DNA of 64,000 nucleotides from Bacillota bacterium (lineage in GTDB: Bacteria; Bacillota; Clostridia; Lachnospirales; Lachnospiraceae). Each line of letters starts with the position of its first letter. Position 1 is the first letter of the stretch. A program made the translations under genes and the position numbers. Below the pieces are notes generated by a model. The model was not told the DNA's origin. It ran no database searches and worked only from the letters and a program-made list of their open reading frames with translations. The DNA is taken from the NCBI GenBank assembly GCA_023408815.1, contig JAEYJO010000013.1, positions 1 to 64,000 on the forward strand. Direction: 5' to 3'. Below are positions 44,327 through 53,328 of this stretch, one piece after another.

Positions 44327-44845
44327 TTAGTAAGTCTCTGTATGAATCTTTGCCTGGTCTACTTCGACTAATTTATGTGCAGGTCTTGTTCCTCTCGGAT
44401 ATCCCACTGCAATAATAGAAAGCACTGCCATATGCTCCGGAATCCCAATGAGTTTACGCACATATTCTTCACTGCTCATTTCCTGATTGGATTCTCTTAA
44501 GCGAATCTGCACCCAGCAGGAGCCAAGCCCTAAGCTCTCTGCTTCTAACTGCATAATTATAGAGGCTATAGAAGCATCCTCTATCCATGTATCGGTTTTC
44601 TGTGTATTGCCCAATACCACAATGGCAAGAGGTGTTTCCGGTAAAAACGGCTGCTTTGGATTACGACAGTTACCAAGTTTTTGAAGTGTTTCCTTATTTT
44701 CGATAACTACAAATTCCCACGGGCGGCTATTCTTCCCAGTAGGTGCAAGCTGCGCCGCCTGAAGAAGCTTTTCCTTTTTCTCCTCTTCCACAGCCTTGTC
44801 CTCAAATTCCCGGCAACTTCTCCTTGCAAGTAGCATTTCTAACAT
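44327..44845 (-). CDS. Nitroreductase-family flavoprotein
   Basis: This 172-residue FMN enzyme has the N-terminal RRSCREFEDKAV, then QLAPTGKNSRPWEFVVIEN, EDASIASIIMQLEAESLGLGSCWVQIR and a C-terminal IIAVGYPRG. These are the FMN- and nicotinamide-binding landmarks of the small NfsB/YdgI-type group. The true substrate is unknown. The ATG at 44845 follows GGAG six bases upstream; the open frame extends to 44911. Confidence 0.92.
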   Translation of the reverse strand: MLEMLLARRSCREFEDKAVEEEKKEKLLQAAQLAPTGKNSRPWEFVVIENKETLQKLGNCRNPKQPFLPETPLAIVVLGNTQKTDTWIEDASIASIIMQLEAESLGLGSCWVQIRLRESNQEMSSEEYVRKLIGIPEHMAVLSIIAVGYPRGTRPAHKLVEVDQAKIHTETY

Positions 44846-44912
44846 AAAATTCTCCTCACTTTCTAATATTTTGTTACCATCAAACTCAATTTTTTCTATC
44901 AGTTCAATCACT

Positions 44913-44999
44913 CTATGTCGTTTCTAATTTTTCCACGAACTTCTCATAAGTCATCTTACCTAATGCAAACTCCATCATTTCTTTTTGAAAACGCCTCAT
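44913..44999 (-). CDS. Possible 28-residue ORF or gene remnant
   Basis: It reads MRRFQKEMMEFALGKMTYEK and ends at TAG 44913. It looks like a helical protein fragment. No clear ribosome site was found, and it could be the tail of a decayed gene. No family recognised. Confidence 0.3.
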   Translation of the reverse strand: MRRFQKEMMEFALGKMTYEKFVEKLETT

Positions 45000-45047
45000 A
45001 ATAACGTATACTAAATTTTCTTTGTAATATTGCTATTTGGGCCTTCT

Positions 45048-45476
45048 TCATCCATCACACATAGTTTCGAACATATGCCAATCTATATTAATTATATCAT
45101 CAATCGGAATCAAATTACCATCCATCATAATAAGATTTCTCATATATAGGTCTACCTTTTTTACTCTCATAGTGACAGTGACATAAGCACCACCATCCTT
45201 TTTTCCATCTGGTTGGAAATAGGTAACTTCAATTCGTGGCTCTTCTTTTATATTGTCCGCAATAATCTGGAGTCGCTCACTCACAACATCCTTTTCATGT
45301 TCATCTAACTCTATCCTCTTATTCGTTAGTCTTGCCGTTTCCTTAATGGCCGCATCATGGCCGGTCAATGCCGCAAAAGGGGAAAACTGTGCCGCCCGGT
45401 CAATAATCTCCATATGTGGATGTGTGCCAGAAATATGATGTGGCAGATGAACCATATCATCATATATGCTCGTCAT
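45048..45476 (-). CDS. YolD-like protein
   Basis: This 142-residue protein has the YolD-family core DRAAQFSPFAALTGHDAAIKE followed by a beta-rich C-terminal part. YolD-like genes commonly sit next to UvrX/YqjW-type Y-family polymerases in Firmicutes, as here, and are thought to work with them in the damage response. Its ATG overlaps the polymerase stop by four bases, so translation is coupled, and the pair shares the LexA-controlled promoter at 47066-47094. Confidence 0.88.
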   Translation of the reverse strand: MTSIYDDMVHLPHHISGTHPHMEIIDRAAQFSPFAALTGHDAAIKETARLTNKRIELDEHEKDVVSERLQIIADNIKEEPRIEVTYFQPDGKKDGGAYVTVTMRVKKVDLYMRNLIMMDGNLIPIDDIINIDWHMFETMCDG

Positions 45477-46996
45477 GCCTTATGACCTCCAATCTGTCTG
45501 TTCCGAAGCATCGAGGTAGCACCCTCTTCTAAATTCATACCTCTTAGAACCGCATTCTTTCCATATTTATGCTTGATTTCCAGCATCGCTCTCTGCACTC
45601 TCTTCTCCCTTTCAAGTTCGGCATCCCGCTTTTCCTTTTTTTCCTGTTCTGCAGCATAATCTGTGAAGAGATCCAATTGTTCAAAACAAACCGAATTTTG
45701 TACAGTTGATTCGTCTACCACGTGATTGGCTGAGATATTCACTCTTCTTATGAAAAGATTCTTATCCACTATCTCCTCAAACAGTTTCGTAATAGCATCC
45801 AGCATTCGCTTTGTAGAGGATGTCGCGCCTCCAAGATTTATCGTTCCATGAGCAGATTTGGGGACTGAACGACCATAGCGATCCGTAGTAATCTCACCAT
45901 GATACATGCTTCTTCGACTTGCATCTGTGAGATTATCGATATCATAGCCAACCGTCAGCACAAGCTGGTCTGTCACAAGACCTCTATCCACCAAGTCAAG
46001 GGACAATAAATCTGTCATCTCCCGAACTACCAGTCTTGCCTTATCAAAGGGATAGGCATATTGCAGAACCTGTCCAGAACCAATACAATTCGTACTAGGT
46101 CTATATGCCTTCACATCCGCTATGGTACACGGCTCCCATCCCCATGCATGATCGATTAACAGTTCTGCATTGATTCCAAATATCTTGTATAACAAATCTT
46201 CGTTATGGTACTCATTGGGTTTACCTAAAGAACATCTCGCAATATCTCCCATAGTAAACAGTCCTTGTTCTTCCAACTTTTTGGAATATCCCCGCCCTAC
46301 GCGCCAAAAATCTGTCAATGGCTGGTGGTTCCACATCAGCCGCCGGTAACTCATTTCATTCAGCTCTGCAATCAGCACTCCATTTTTATCTTCATGAATG
46401 TGTTTTGCATAAATGTCCATAGCGATTTTGCAAAGGTACAGGTTAGTTCCAATCCCTGCAGCCGCTGTAATCCCTGTCGTTTGTCGAACTTCCTGAATGA
46501 TCCTGGTTGCGAGCTCACGGGCTGTCAGCTTATAAGTATCCAAATAATCCGTTACATCCATGAACACCTCGTCAATCGAATAAACATGCATGTCTTCAGG
46601 AGCGATATATTTTAAGTAGATATTATAAATACGTGTGCTGTAGTCTATATAAAGGGCCATCCTCGGCGTAGCTGCAATATAATCTACAGAAAGCTCCGGT
46701 GATGATTTTAGTTCAAGGTCGTTAAAGGACGCTCCTACAAAGGTTCGTCCTGGCGCATTCTGCCGTCTCTGGGCATTCACCTCCCGAACCTTCTGTACCA
46801 CCTCAAACAGTCTTGCTCTGCCGGGAATTCCGTATGCTTTTAAGGATGGGGAAACAGCGAGACAGATGGTTTTTTCTGTACGACTGACGTCTGCTACCAC
46901 AAGGTTTGTAGTCAGCGGATCAAGGCTCCTTTCAATGCACTCCACAGAAGCATAAAAACTCTTAAAATCAATTGCGACATAGGTTCTGTTTTTCAT
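45473..46996 (-). CDS. Y-family DNA polymerase (UvrX/YqjW-like), SOS-regulated
   Basis: This 507-residue translesion polymerase has AIDFKSFYASVEC (first metal-binding Asp) and VYSIDEVFMDVT (the Asp-Glu pair). Fingers, thumb and little-finger domains follow (TGITAAAGIGTNLYLCKIAMD). The length and the partner YolD gene point to the UvrX/YqjW group rather than DinB. Its promoter carries one perfect LexA-type box inside the spacer and a second in the leader, so it should be induced by DNA damage. It contributes to mutagenic repair. Confidence 0.93.
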   Translation of the reverse strand: MKNRTYVAIDFKSFYASVECIERSLDPLTTNLVVADVSRTEKTICLAVSPSLKAYGIPGRARLFEVVQKVREVNAQRRQNAPGRTFVGASFNDLELKSSPELSVDYIAATPRMALYIDYSTRIYNIYLKYIAPEDMHVYSIDEVFMDVTDYLDTYKLTARELATRIIQEVRQTTGITAAAGIGTNLYLCKIAMDIYAKHIHEDKNGVLIAELNEMSYRRLMWNHQPLTDFWRVGRGYSKKLEEQGLFTMGDIARCSLGKPNEYHNEDLLYKIFGINAELLIDHAWGWEPCTIADVKAYRPSTNCIGSGQVLQYAYPFDKARLVVREMTDLLSLDLVDRGLVTDQLVLTVGYDIDNLTDASRRSMYHGEITTDRYGRSVPKSAHGTINLGGATSSTKRMLDAITKLFEEIVDKNLFIRRVNISANHVVDESTVQNSVCFEQLDLFTDYAAEQEKKEKRDAELEREKRVQRAMLEIKHKYGKNAVLRGMNLEEGATSMLRNRQIGGHKA

Positions 46997-47040
46997 AGGA
47001 ATTCTTTGGCTCCTCCTTCATATCATCTATAAAAAATATC

Positions 47041-47054
47041 CGAATTTATGTTCG
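47041..47054. promoter_or_regulatory. Second LexA-like box, CGAATTTATGTTCG
   Basis: It has one mismatch to the Firmicute CGAAC-N4-GTTCG form. It lies in the leader of the polymerase gene, downstream of the -10. Confidence 0.65.
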
Positions 47055-47065
47055 ACTCTGGAGTA

Positions 47066-47094
47066 ATTATATCAAGAACATTTGTTCGTGTAAA
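47066..47094 (-). promoter_or_regulatory. SOS promoter: LexA box in the spacer
   Basis: On the minus strand the -35 is TTTACA (47094-47089) and the -10 is TATAAT (47071-47066), 17 bases apart. The perfect box GAAC-AAAT-GTTC (47087-47076) fills the spacer. LexA binding here would block the polymerase directly. Confidence 0.88.
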
Positions 47095-47181
47095 TAGATG
47101 CATGAATATTTCCTCTAACTTCCATAAAATTCTCCGGATTGGAATGGGTACCCCCTCCTGCACTCCGCTTTAATAATCGTT

Positions 47182-47604
47182 CTATGTCCGCTGTATAACC
47201 GCCGCTGCCAGGAATCTCCTCTGTTCTTCCGTAAGCTCGATTTCCGGCGAATTAGACAAGTCCGTGTCCCTGTTTTCAACAATCAACACCATAGTGTCCC
47301 TGCTTAGAGTATGGGAGTGCCAAGTGGATTTTTTCACATTGTATAGCTTATTCTTTTCCATAGATTGACTATAAATGGCTCCCACTGTATCCGTTCCTTC
47401 CGCCACGTAAAGCATACATTCTCCCTGTAATAAGACAAATATCTCGTCCGTCTTCTCATGCTTTTGGAATTTATGTATATTCTGAGGTTCGAGTTCTTCA
47501 CAATAATTCAGTATGGCCACTCGCCATGTACCGAAATCAATTACCGGCGAATAACCTTCCTTCGTATATTCCTTAATTTCCAGCAAATCATTCTGCTCCC
47601 TCAT
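47182..47604 (-). CDS. Cupin-fold protein
   Basis: This 140-residue small beta-barrel protein has HKFQKHEKTDEIFVLLQGECMLYV (cupin motif 1 with His, His and Glu) and NKLYNVKKSTWHSHTLS (motif 2 region with His). Such folds bind metal and act as sugar-binding, isomerase or regulatory proteins. No partner is evident. AAGGA lies before the ATG. It is monocistronic on the minus strand. Confidence 0.82.
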   Translation of the reverse strand: MREQNDLLEIKEYTKEGYSPVIDFGTWRVAILNYCEELEPQNIHKFQKHEKTDEIFVLLQGECMLYVAEGTDTVGAIYSQSMEKNKLYNVKKSTWHSHTLSRDTMVLIVENRDTDLSNSPEIELTEEQRRFLAAAVIQRT

Positions 47605-47954
47605 CCCAATCCTTCCTTTCTTCCAGCTCCGCAGTCAGTCTGTATACCCGGCCTCCATCCAGCTTTTCCAAACCTTCTCCGCTGTTCTCATACACATTGT
47701 TTTTTCTTTATTCACCAAGTATAATGTATACAAATAGCGTTAGTATATATTAAAAATGTGATTTTCTATAACAATGTTGTCTACAAGATAATTCTTTTTT
47801 CTATCTTACTACATGACAGAAGTAAACTGATGCATTCTTAGGCGGGGTAAGCTTTTACCCCGCCTGCTGCCGTTTCCCCTGCAAAATCTTTTAATTAATG
47901 GCAAAGCCAATTGCCCGACCTTACAAACTGGAAGTTCTAAATATAACTGGAAAT
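47605..47954. other. Gene-free gap of 350 bases with one GC-rich hairpin
   Basis: A perfect hairpin GGCGGGGTAA / TTACCCCGCC (47841-47864) lies after the VOC gene and probably ends it, although no T-run follows. Near 47720-47735 a short GTATA-CAT-TATAC palindrome overlaps a possible -10 for the cupin gene. Nothing else is recognised. Confidence 0.5.
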
Positions 47955-48374
47955 TTATGTTTCATTCGTACTACCGATTTCAAGTAGATTTCCCTCAGGG
48001 TCGGCAACATAAAAGTTACGAATGCCAAAAGGATAGGTAATGGGTTCGCCTGTAGGAAATTGTAGACCCAGCTTTGATAGCCGCTCATATTCCATATCCA
48101 CATCAGCAAAGCTGGGCAACCAAAGGGCAATTTCAAACGTCTGATTGATTCCTTTTGGTGGAATATAATTTTCCCCGATTGCCTTCACGAACTCTTTCCT
48201 ACTATACATAAATAGAGATAACACACCGCTCGCCGTCTCAAACTCTGCGAAATCCCCACCAATCCACTCCGTATGAAAGCCTAAGGTATCTCTGTAGAAC
48301 CGAACCATACTGTCTATATCGTCAACTAATAGACCCGTACCTATCCTTACATCTTTTCCGTTCAAAGTTATCAT
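47955..48374 (-). CDS. VOC-family (glyoxalase/bleomycin-resistance fold) protein
   Basis: This 139-residue protein has the beta-alpha-beta repeat pattern of the vicinal-oxygen-chelate fold: LLVDDIDSMVRFYRDTLGFH in the first half and PFGIRNFYVADPEGNLLEIGS in the second. The final Glu of LLEI is a typical metal ligand. Members include glyoxalases, dioxygenases and antibiotic-binding proteins, so the exact role cannot be given. It stands between the RlmD gene and the hairpin at 47841. Confidence 0.87.
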   Translation of the reverse strand: MITLNGKDVRIGTGLLVDDIDSMVRFYRDTLGFHTEWIGGDFAEFETASGVLSLFMYSRKEFVKAIGENYIPPKGINQTFEIALWLPSFADVDMEYERLSKLGLQFPTGEPITYPFGIRNFYVADPEGNLLEIGSTNET

Positions 48375-48495
48375 CTCCTTTATACTAGAAAGTTAATTTC
48401 CCTTACCTCACCACGGTAACCGGAAGCATATTTCACCTTGCTCAATCACAAAAGCATACCTGCATATCCTGCCCAACTCCCTGAAACCCTTTGAT

Positions 48496-49881
48496 TTACT
48501 GGGCTTTCCGTTCCAGCAACACCACCGTCTCCACATTCGCCGTCCAGGGAAACTGATCCACTGCTACGGCCCTTACTACCTCATACCCATTCTCCAAAAA
48601 CACCTCCAAATCCCGTACCAAACTGGTAGGCTTGCAGGAAATATAAACCAATCGTTCCACTTTATAATCAATAATCTTCTTCAGTGCCTTAGGATGAACT
48701 CCATCTCGAGGCGGATCCAGTATAATCAGATCCGGCTTTTCTTCAATTTCATCAAGGACCTTCAGTACATCTCCTGCTATAAACTCACAGTTATGTAAAC
48801 TATTCAGTTCCGCATTTTTCTTAGCCGCTTCTACAGCTTCTTCCACGATTTCCACTCCGATTACTTTCCCGGAGACCGGTGCCATCATCTGTGCAATCGT
48901 TCCCGTTCCACTGTATAGGTCGAAAACGACCTTATCCGGTTCCCCCTCCGGTGAAAGGGAGCCAATATACTCCCGCGCAGTCTCATAAAGTACCTCTGCG
49001 CCAAAAGTATTCGTCTGAAAAAAAGAGAACTGCGAAATCTTGAATTTCAGACCTAACAACTCCTCATAAAAAAAGTCTTGTCCATAAAGAGTAACCGTTT
49101 CGTCGCTCTTAACCACATCGGCTACAGAATCGTTTTTCGTATGCAAAATACCAACGATTCTCCCTTCCAATTCCAACCCCAACAGCATCTCCTTAAATTC
49201 CGTTAAGTCATATTCTTTCTGCGTAGTCGTAACAAGGGCGATTAGTATTTCCCCCGTTTGAGCAGCCTTTCTTACAAGCATATGCCGTAAATAACCTTCA
49301 TGGCTCAACCTATGATAAAAGCTCATCCTTCTTTCTTCAAAGAAATTTCTCGTTCCCGTCAGAATCTTTCTATAATCTTCATCCATGATCTTGCAGTCAG
49401 AAACCGTCACAATATCATAGAAACTTCCCCTTTTGTGCATACCAAGAGCAAGAGGCCCATCCTTGATCTCATCTCCAAAAGAAAACTCCATTTTATTTCT
49501 ATAGCCATACATCTTCGGACTTCCTTTGATTCCCTCGAACTCGTAACCGGATTCTTGTTTACATAACACAGAATCCAACAACTTCTTTACCTGTTCTTCC
49601 TTCAAAAGAAGCTGCTCCTCATATGGCAAGGACAGATAGGTACACCCGCCGCAGATCCCAAAGTGTTCACAAGGACTTTCCATTTCGAGAGGAGACTTTT
49701 CCAATGTCTCAATCAGCCTTCCCTCTGCTTTTCCTTTTCTCACCTTATTAATCCTGCATAAAATTCGTTGTCCCGGAAGCGTATTCTTTACTACACATAC
49801 CCCTTCTTCACATTCTACTATCCCCTTATTCGGAAAATCAACTCTCCTAACAACTCCTTCTATTGCCTGTCCTTTTTTCAT
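48496..49881 (-). CDS. rlmD: 23S rRNA uracil-C5 methyltransferase, RlmD/RlmCD type
   Basis: This 461-residue enzyme has an N-terminal TRAM-like domain (about 1-60), the iron-sulfur motif CEHFGICGGCTYL, a SAM-binding domain (VFDLYSGTGTIAQMMA, VIGVEIVEEAV, LIILDPPRDGVHPK) and the catalytic-Cys motif YISCKPTSLVRDL. The usual form of the last is SCNP-LARDL, so it is a mild variant. It methylates 23S rRNA uridines; Firmicute versions (RlmCD) often do two sites. The C-terminus ends a normal-length protein. Confidence 0.93.
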   Translation of the reverse strand: MKKGQAIEGVVRRVDFPNKGIVECEEGVCVVKNTLPGQRILCRINKVRKGKAEGRLIETLEKSPLEMESPCEHFGICGGCTYLSLPYEEQLLLKEEQVKKLLDSVLCKQESGYEFEGIKGSPKMYGYRNKMEFSFGDEIKDGPLALGMHKRGSFYDIVTVSDCKIMDEDYRKILTGTRNFFEERRMSFYHRLSHEGYLRHMLVRKAAQTGEILIALVTTTQKEYDLTEFKEMLLGLELEGRIVGILHTKNDSVADVVKSDETVTLYGQDFFYEELLGLKFKISQFSFFQTNTFGAEVLYETAREYIGSLSPEGEPDKVVFDLYSGTGTIAQMMAPVSGKVIGVEIVEEAVEAAKKNAELNSLHNCEFIAGDVLKVLDEIEEKPDLIILDPPRDGVHPKALKKIIDYKVERLVYISCKPTSLVRDLEVFLENGYEVVRAVAVDQFPWTANVETVVLLERKAQ

Positions 49882-49969
49882 TCTCGTATTCTTATCCTTT
49901 CAACTAAACTAATATTTAGGCGACGAAGCTCGTCATCTTCTCAAATTTACTAACCGATTATACAATACC

Positions 49970-50001
49970 AAAAACGGAATGTACGCACAAGTACATTCCG
50001 T
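49970..50001 (-). terminator. Terminator of the small acidic membrane protein gene
   Basis: A perfect 11-bp stem ACGGAATGTAC (49974-49984) / GTACATTCCGT (49991-50001) is followed on the minus strand by TTTTTGG. Confidence 0.88.
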
Positions 50002-50045
50002 CCTATTACCTATCATCTAAAATAATTACCATATGTGACACGGCC

Positions 50046-50321
50046 TCACTGCTTCTCCGTACCCTCATCAAAACCATCGTCTTCATCTTCAAAGAAATCG
50101 TCGTCAAAGTCCTCGTCGAAATCATCTTCGAAATCTTCCAAATAATCCGGAGTAAAATAGCGATATACCGCATACGCAATTCCTGCAACAGCGGCAACAG
50201 CACCAATGATTGCAAATACCCAAAGAACAGTATTGCATTTCTTCTTCTCCTCTTTTCTTCCCAGAAGCTCGTTGATTCTGGACATATCAATATATTCTTC
50301 CAATTTGCTTAATTTGTTCAT
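50046..50321 (-). CDS. Small membrane protein with a poly-acidic tail
   Basis: This 91-residue protein has a basic N-terminal helix (KLSKLEEYIDMSRINELLGRK) and one membrane helix (TVLWVFAIIGAVAAVAGIAYAVY, about 31-53). The tail is made almost only of Asp, Glu, Phe and Gly (FEDDFDEDFDDDFFEDEDD). I recall similar small proteins in Lachnospiraceae. The tail might bind cations or a basic partner. No function known. The gene has its own terminator and stands alone. Confidence 0.8.
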   Translation of the reverse strand: MNKLSKLEEYIDMSRINELLGRKEEKKKCNTVLWVFAIIGAVAAVAGIAYAVYRYFTPDYLEDFEDDFDEDFDDDFFEDEDDGFDEGTEKQ

Positions 50322-50552
50322 AGTACATACCTCTCTTTGCCTTTATTCGATTTATTGTTACCGTTTAGAACTCAGTTTATGAATTATTTCTATGAATTAT
50401 TTCTTTGAATGATGGCATTACCAGCTTTTGTATTTTTCAAAGGCTATCCTATTAATAATATAACACCAATTCCCATATTTTACTATAATTTTTTCATTAA
50501 ATTTAACTCAACATTATAACCGCTCGACACCTTCAACGCTGCCAATTCGCGA

Positions 50553-53018
50553 TTATAACTTTTTCAATTTTGCGAAGGCAGCATACATAATCTTCTGTCC
50601 AGCTTCATCGAACACCACCGTCACCTGATAGTCACGGGGTCCCTTTTCCATTTTTGTAACCGTGCCTTCCCCATACTTAATGTGACGTACTCTGTCGCCT
50701 ACGCCATAGTTTAGCGTTCCCGCTTCCGGTGCCCCCTTTGATAGACCGCTTACGCCGCTTAAGCTTCCGGCGCCGCCTCCCGCTATAAAGGGCCTGTTTT
50801 CCGCAGGCGTCCGCTTAGGAACCGCAATCGCTTTGGGCTTTGACTTGACGGACTGTGTTGACACCCCTTTGTCGAAAATCCTCTGGTAGCCTCCCGACGC
50901 CCCTTCTCTTGAAAAGACGGGCTGTTCTGCCTCAGTTCTTCTATAAGAGACTTCCTTATCGCCGCTTTTTTCTGCTGTCCCGGCTCCATATTGAGACATA
51001 TAGCTCATGCCGAAGGGCTTTGCCTTGAAATGGCTGCGCTCGTAAGAATCCTCTTCGTATTCCGTATAATCCCGGCTTCTGACGGATGGCAGCCTGCTGT
51101 CCAGCAGCTGCTCCGGTATCTCCTTTACGAAACGGCTGATCGGGTTGTACTGAGTCTCTCCCCGCAGCATTCTCTGCTTTGCGTAGGTAATCGTCAGATC
51201 TTCCTTGGCTCTCGTAATTCCTACGTAAGCGAGGCGCCTTTCCTCCTCGATATCTTCAGGATTATCGGAGGTGATGGTCATATAGCTTGGAAATACGCCA
51301 TCCTCCATTCCTGCCAGATACACATGAGGGAATTCCAGTCCCTTCGCGCTGTGTAAGGTCATAAGAAGCACTCGGTTCCCATCATCCTCTATCCTGTCGA
51401 TATCGGCGACCAACGCGACCTCCTCCAAGAATTCGCTCAGCTTCGGCTCCTCATGAGTTTCCTGATAGGATACTATTTTACTGATAAGTTCATCGATATT
51501 GTTGATTCTGTCCTCCGCATCCTCATCATCAGATTCCTCCAGTTCCTTCACATAACCGGTAGTCTCGATGATATCCTTCATCAACTCCTCGAGACTATAA
51601 TATTCCAATTTGCTGCGAAAGGTCTGTATCATTGTAACAAAAGGCGCAAGCTTCACAGCGCTCTTTCCTATCGTCATGATCTGATCCGCTTCCCTCAAGG
51701 CATCATAGAAGCTGATATTTCTCATATCAGCATATTCCTGCACCCGAACGATTGTGGTAGCGCCGATTCCCCTTTTGGGCACATTGATAATTCTTTTCAC
51801 TGCAACGTCGTCCCTGCCATTGTCGATGGTTTTTAAATAGGCAAGCATATCCTTTATTTCTCTTCTGGAGTAAAAGTTCGTGCCTCCCACCACATCGTAA
51901 GGAATCCCCTGCACCACAAAGCGCTCCTCCAGCATACGCGACTGCGCGTTTGTCCTGTAAAGAACGGCACATTCTCCGTAGGAAGGCATCCCTTCTCTTT
52001 TTTTCTTCGCCACATCATCACAGATATATTCTGCCTCCTCAAAGGCTGTATCGAATTGTCTGAAATGAATTCTGCTTCCTTCTCCCTTTCTCGTCCAGAG
52101 CGCCTTGTCCTTTCGGCTGACGTTATTCTGAATAACGGCATTCGCCGCATCCAGCACGTTCTGGGTAGAACGATAATTTTGTTCCAGCTTGATAACGGTG
52201 GCCTCCGCATACACTTTCTCAAAGTCGAGAATATTTCGGATATTAGCGCCCCGGAACTTATAAATGGACTGATCGTCGTCTCCCACTACACAAAGATTGC
52301 GGTATTTATCAGCCAATAGACGGATAAGCTCGAACTGGGCCGTATTCGTATCCTGATACTCATCCACCATGATATAGCGGAAACGATCCTGATAACTCTC
52401 AAGAACCTCCGGACACGCCTTAAAAAGCTCTACGGCCTTTACGATCAAATCATCAAAATCGAGAGCGTTATTCTTGCGAAGGACTGCCTGGTATTCATGA
52501 TAGACACCTGCAATCTTCGCTTTATTATAATCACCCATCGCCTGAAGCTGATAATCAATAGGGGAAATCAGTTCATCCTTTGCAGCGGAAATTGCACTTA
52601 ATAAGGTTCTTTCCTTTAACATCTTCGTATCTATCTGAAGACGCTTGCAAATATCTTTCATTACGGTCTTCTGATCGTCCGTATCATATATGGTGAAATT
52701 ATTGTCGAAGCCTAATCTGTCTATGTATCTTCTAAGAATTCTTACACAGGTGGAATGAAACGTGGATACCCATACCTGCTCCGCCCCATGACCGATAATG
52801 CTGTTCACACGTTCCCGCATCTCTCCCGCTGCCTTATTTGTAAAGGTAATCGCCATAATATTCCATGGCTGAACCCCGAATTCATCGATTAAATATGCGA
52901 TTCTATGGGTCAACACCCTCGTTTTACCGCTTCCTGCTCCCGCAAGCAGCAAAACCGGGCCGTCCACCGTGAAAACCCCCTGCTTTTGTTGTTCGTTCAA
53001 TGTATCGTAAATACTCAT
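50553..53018 (-). CDS. pcrA: ATP-dependent DNA helicase PcrA (UvrD family)
   Basis: This 821-residue superfamily 1A helicase moves 3'-5' on DNA and acts in repair and in clearing RNA polymerase or RecA. Motif I is AGAGSGKTR, motif II DEYQDTN, motif III GDDDQSIYKFRGA, motif IV LEQNYRST, motif V TLHSAKGLEF, and motif VI VGITRAKE. The C-terminal tail ends in a Tudor-like region (YGVGDRVRHIKYGEGTVTKM) known in PcrA to contact RNA polymerase. Its ATG overlaps the stop of a small upstream gene (ATGA), so the two are coupled. Confidence 0.96.
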   Translation of the reverse strand: MSIYDTLNEQQKQGVFTVDGPVLLLAGAGSGKTRVLTHRIAYLIDEFGVQPWNIMAITFTNKAAGEMRERVNSIIGHGAEQVWVSTFHSTCVRILRRYIDRLGFDNNFTIYDTDDQKTVMKDICKRLQIDTKMLKERTLLSAISAAKDELISPIDYQLQAMGDYNKAKIAGVYHEYQAVLRKNNALDFDDLIVKAVELFKACPEVLESYQDRFRYIMVDEYQDTNTAQFELIRLLADKYRNLCVVGDDDQSIYKFRGANIRNILDFEKVYAEATVIKLEQNYRSTQNVLDAANAVIQNNVSRKDKALWTRKGEGSRIHFRQFDTAFEEAEYICDDVAKKKREGMPSYGECAVLYRTNAQSRMLEERFVVQGIPYDVVGGTNFYSRREIKDMLAYLKTIDNGRDDVAVKRIINVPKRGIGATTIVRVQEYADMRNISFYDALREADQIMTIGKSAVKLAPFVTMIQTFRSKLEYYSLEELMKDIIETTGYVKELEESDDEDAEDRINNIDELISKIVSYQETHEEPKLSEFLEEVALVADIDRIEDDGNRVLLMTLHSAKGLEFPHVYLAGMEDGVFPSYMTITSDNPEDIEEERRLAYVGITRAKEDLTITYAKQRMLRGETQYNPISRFVKEIPEQLLDSRLPSVRSRDYTEYEEDSYERSHFKAKPFGMSYMSQYGAGTAEKSGDKEVSYRRTEAEQPVFSREGASGGYQRIFDKGVSTQSVKSKPKAIAVPKRTPAENRPFIAGGGAGSLSGVSGLSKGAPEAGTLNYGVGDRVRHIKYGEGTVTKMEKGPRDYQVTVVFDEAGQKIMYAAFAKLKKL

Positions 53019-53219
53019 GCTTCTCTATCCGTTTTCCTTTCAATCGATGTGGTAAAAGCCTGCTGCTGCACTTCTGTCACATCGCTAAATATCCATACCT
53101 TAATGTTGAATTCCACTATCGGGGTACCGCAATATTCGCATACCTTGGCCCCAAGCCCTGAAACGTAATAATACAGCGTCCCTGCTTTTCTGATAGATGG
53201 CTATTTCCTCATCCCCCAT
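53015..53219 (-). pseudogene. 67-residue zinc-ribbon-like gene coupled to pcrA, apparently frameshifted
   Basis: The ATG at 53219 reads MGDEEIAIYQK, then leaves frame in an A-run near 53190. Removing one A gives a continuous 67-residue protein: ...KAGTLYYYVSGLGAKVCEYC GTPIVEFN..., ending at TGA 53015. That stop overlaps the pcrA start (ATGA), the pattern of a real coupled gene, and the C-x2-C motif in the restored frame is sensible. The error may be real or a sequencing miscall. The function is unknown; the Cys pair suggests a metal or redox site. Confidence 0.65.
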
Positions 53220-53275
53220 TTTCCTGTTTCAAATCAGGAATAGTGCACAATGCGGACTGTTCTGATTTTAAGCAA

Positions 53276-53309
53276 AGTCCTCTTGCAGGTATCCGCTTAC
53301 AAGAGGACT
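53276..53309 (-). terminator. Hairpin after the SPFH gene
   Basis: The perfect stem AGTCCTCTTG / CAAGAGGACT lies about 20 bases after the SPFH stop. The minus-strand side has only TTTGCTTAAAA, so it is a weak terminator; the plus-strand side is T-richer. Confidence 0.6.
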
Positions 53310-53328
53310 GTTTGTTCTTTATATTTTT

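Noticed and set aside
47841..47864. Strong GC hairpin as a Rho-independent terminator
   Set aside because: No T-run on either strand, so it is not listed as a firm terminator, only mentioned in the gap entry.
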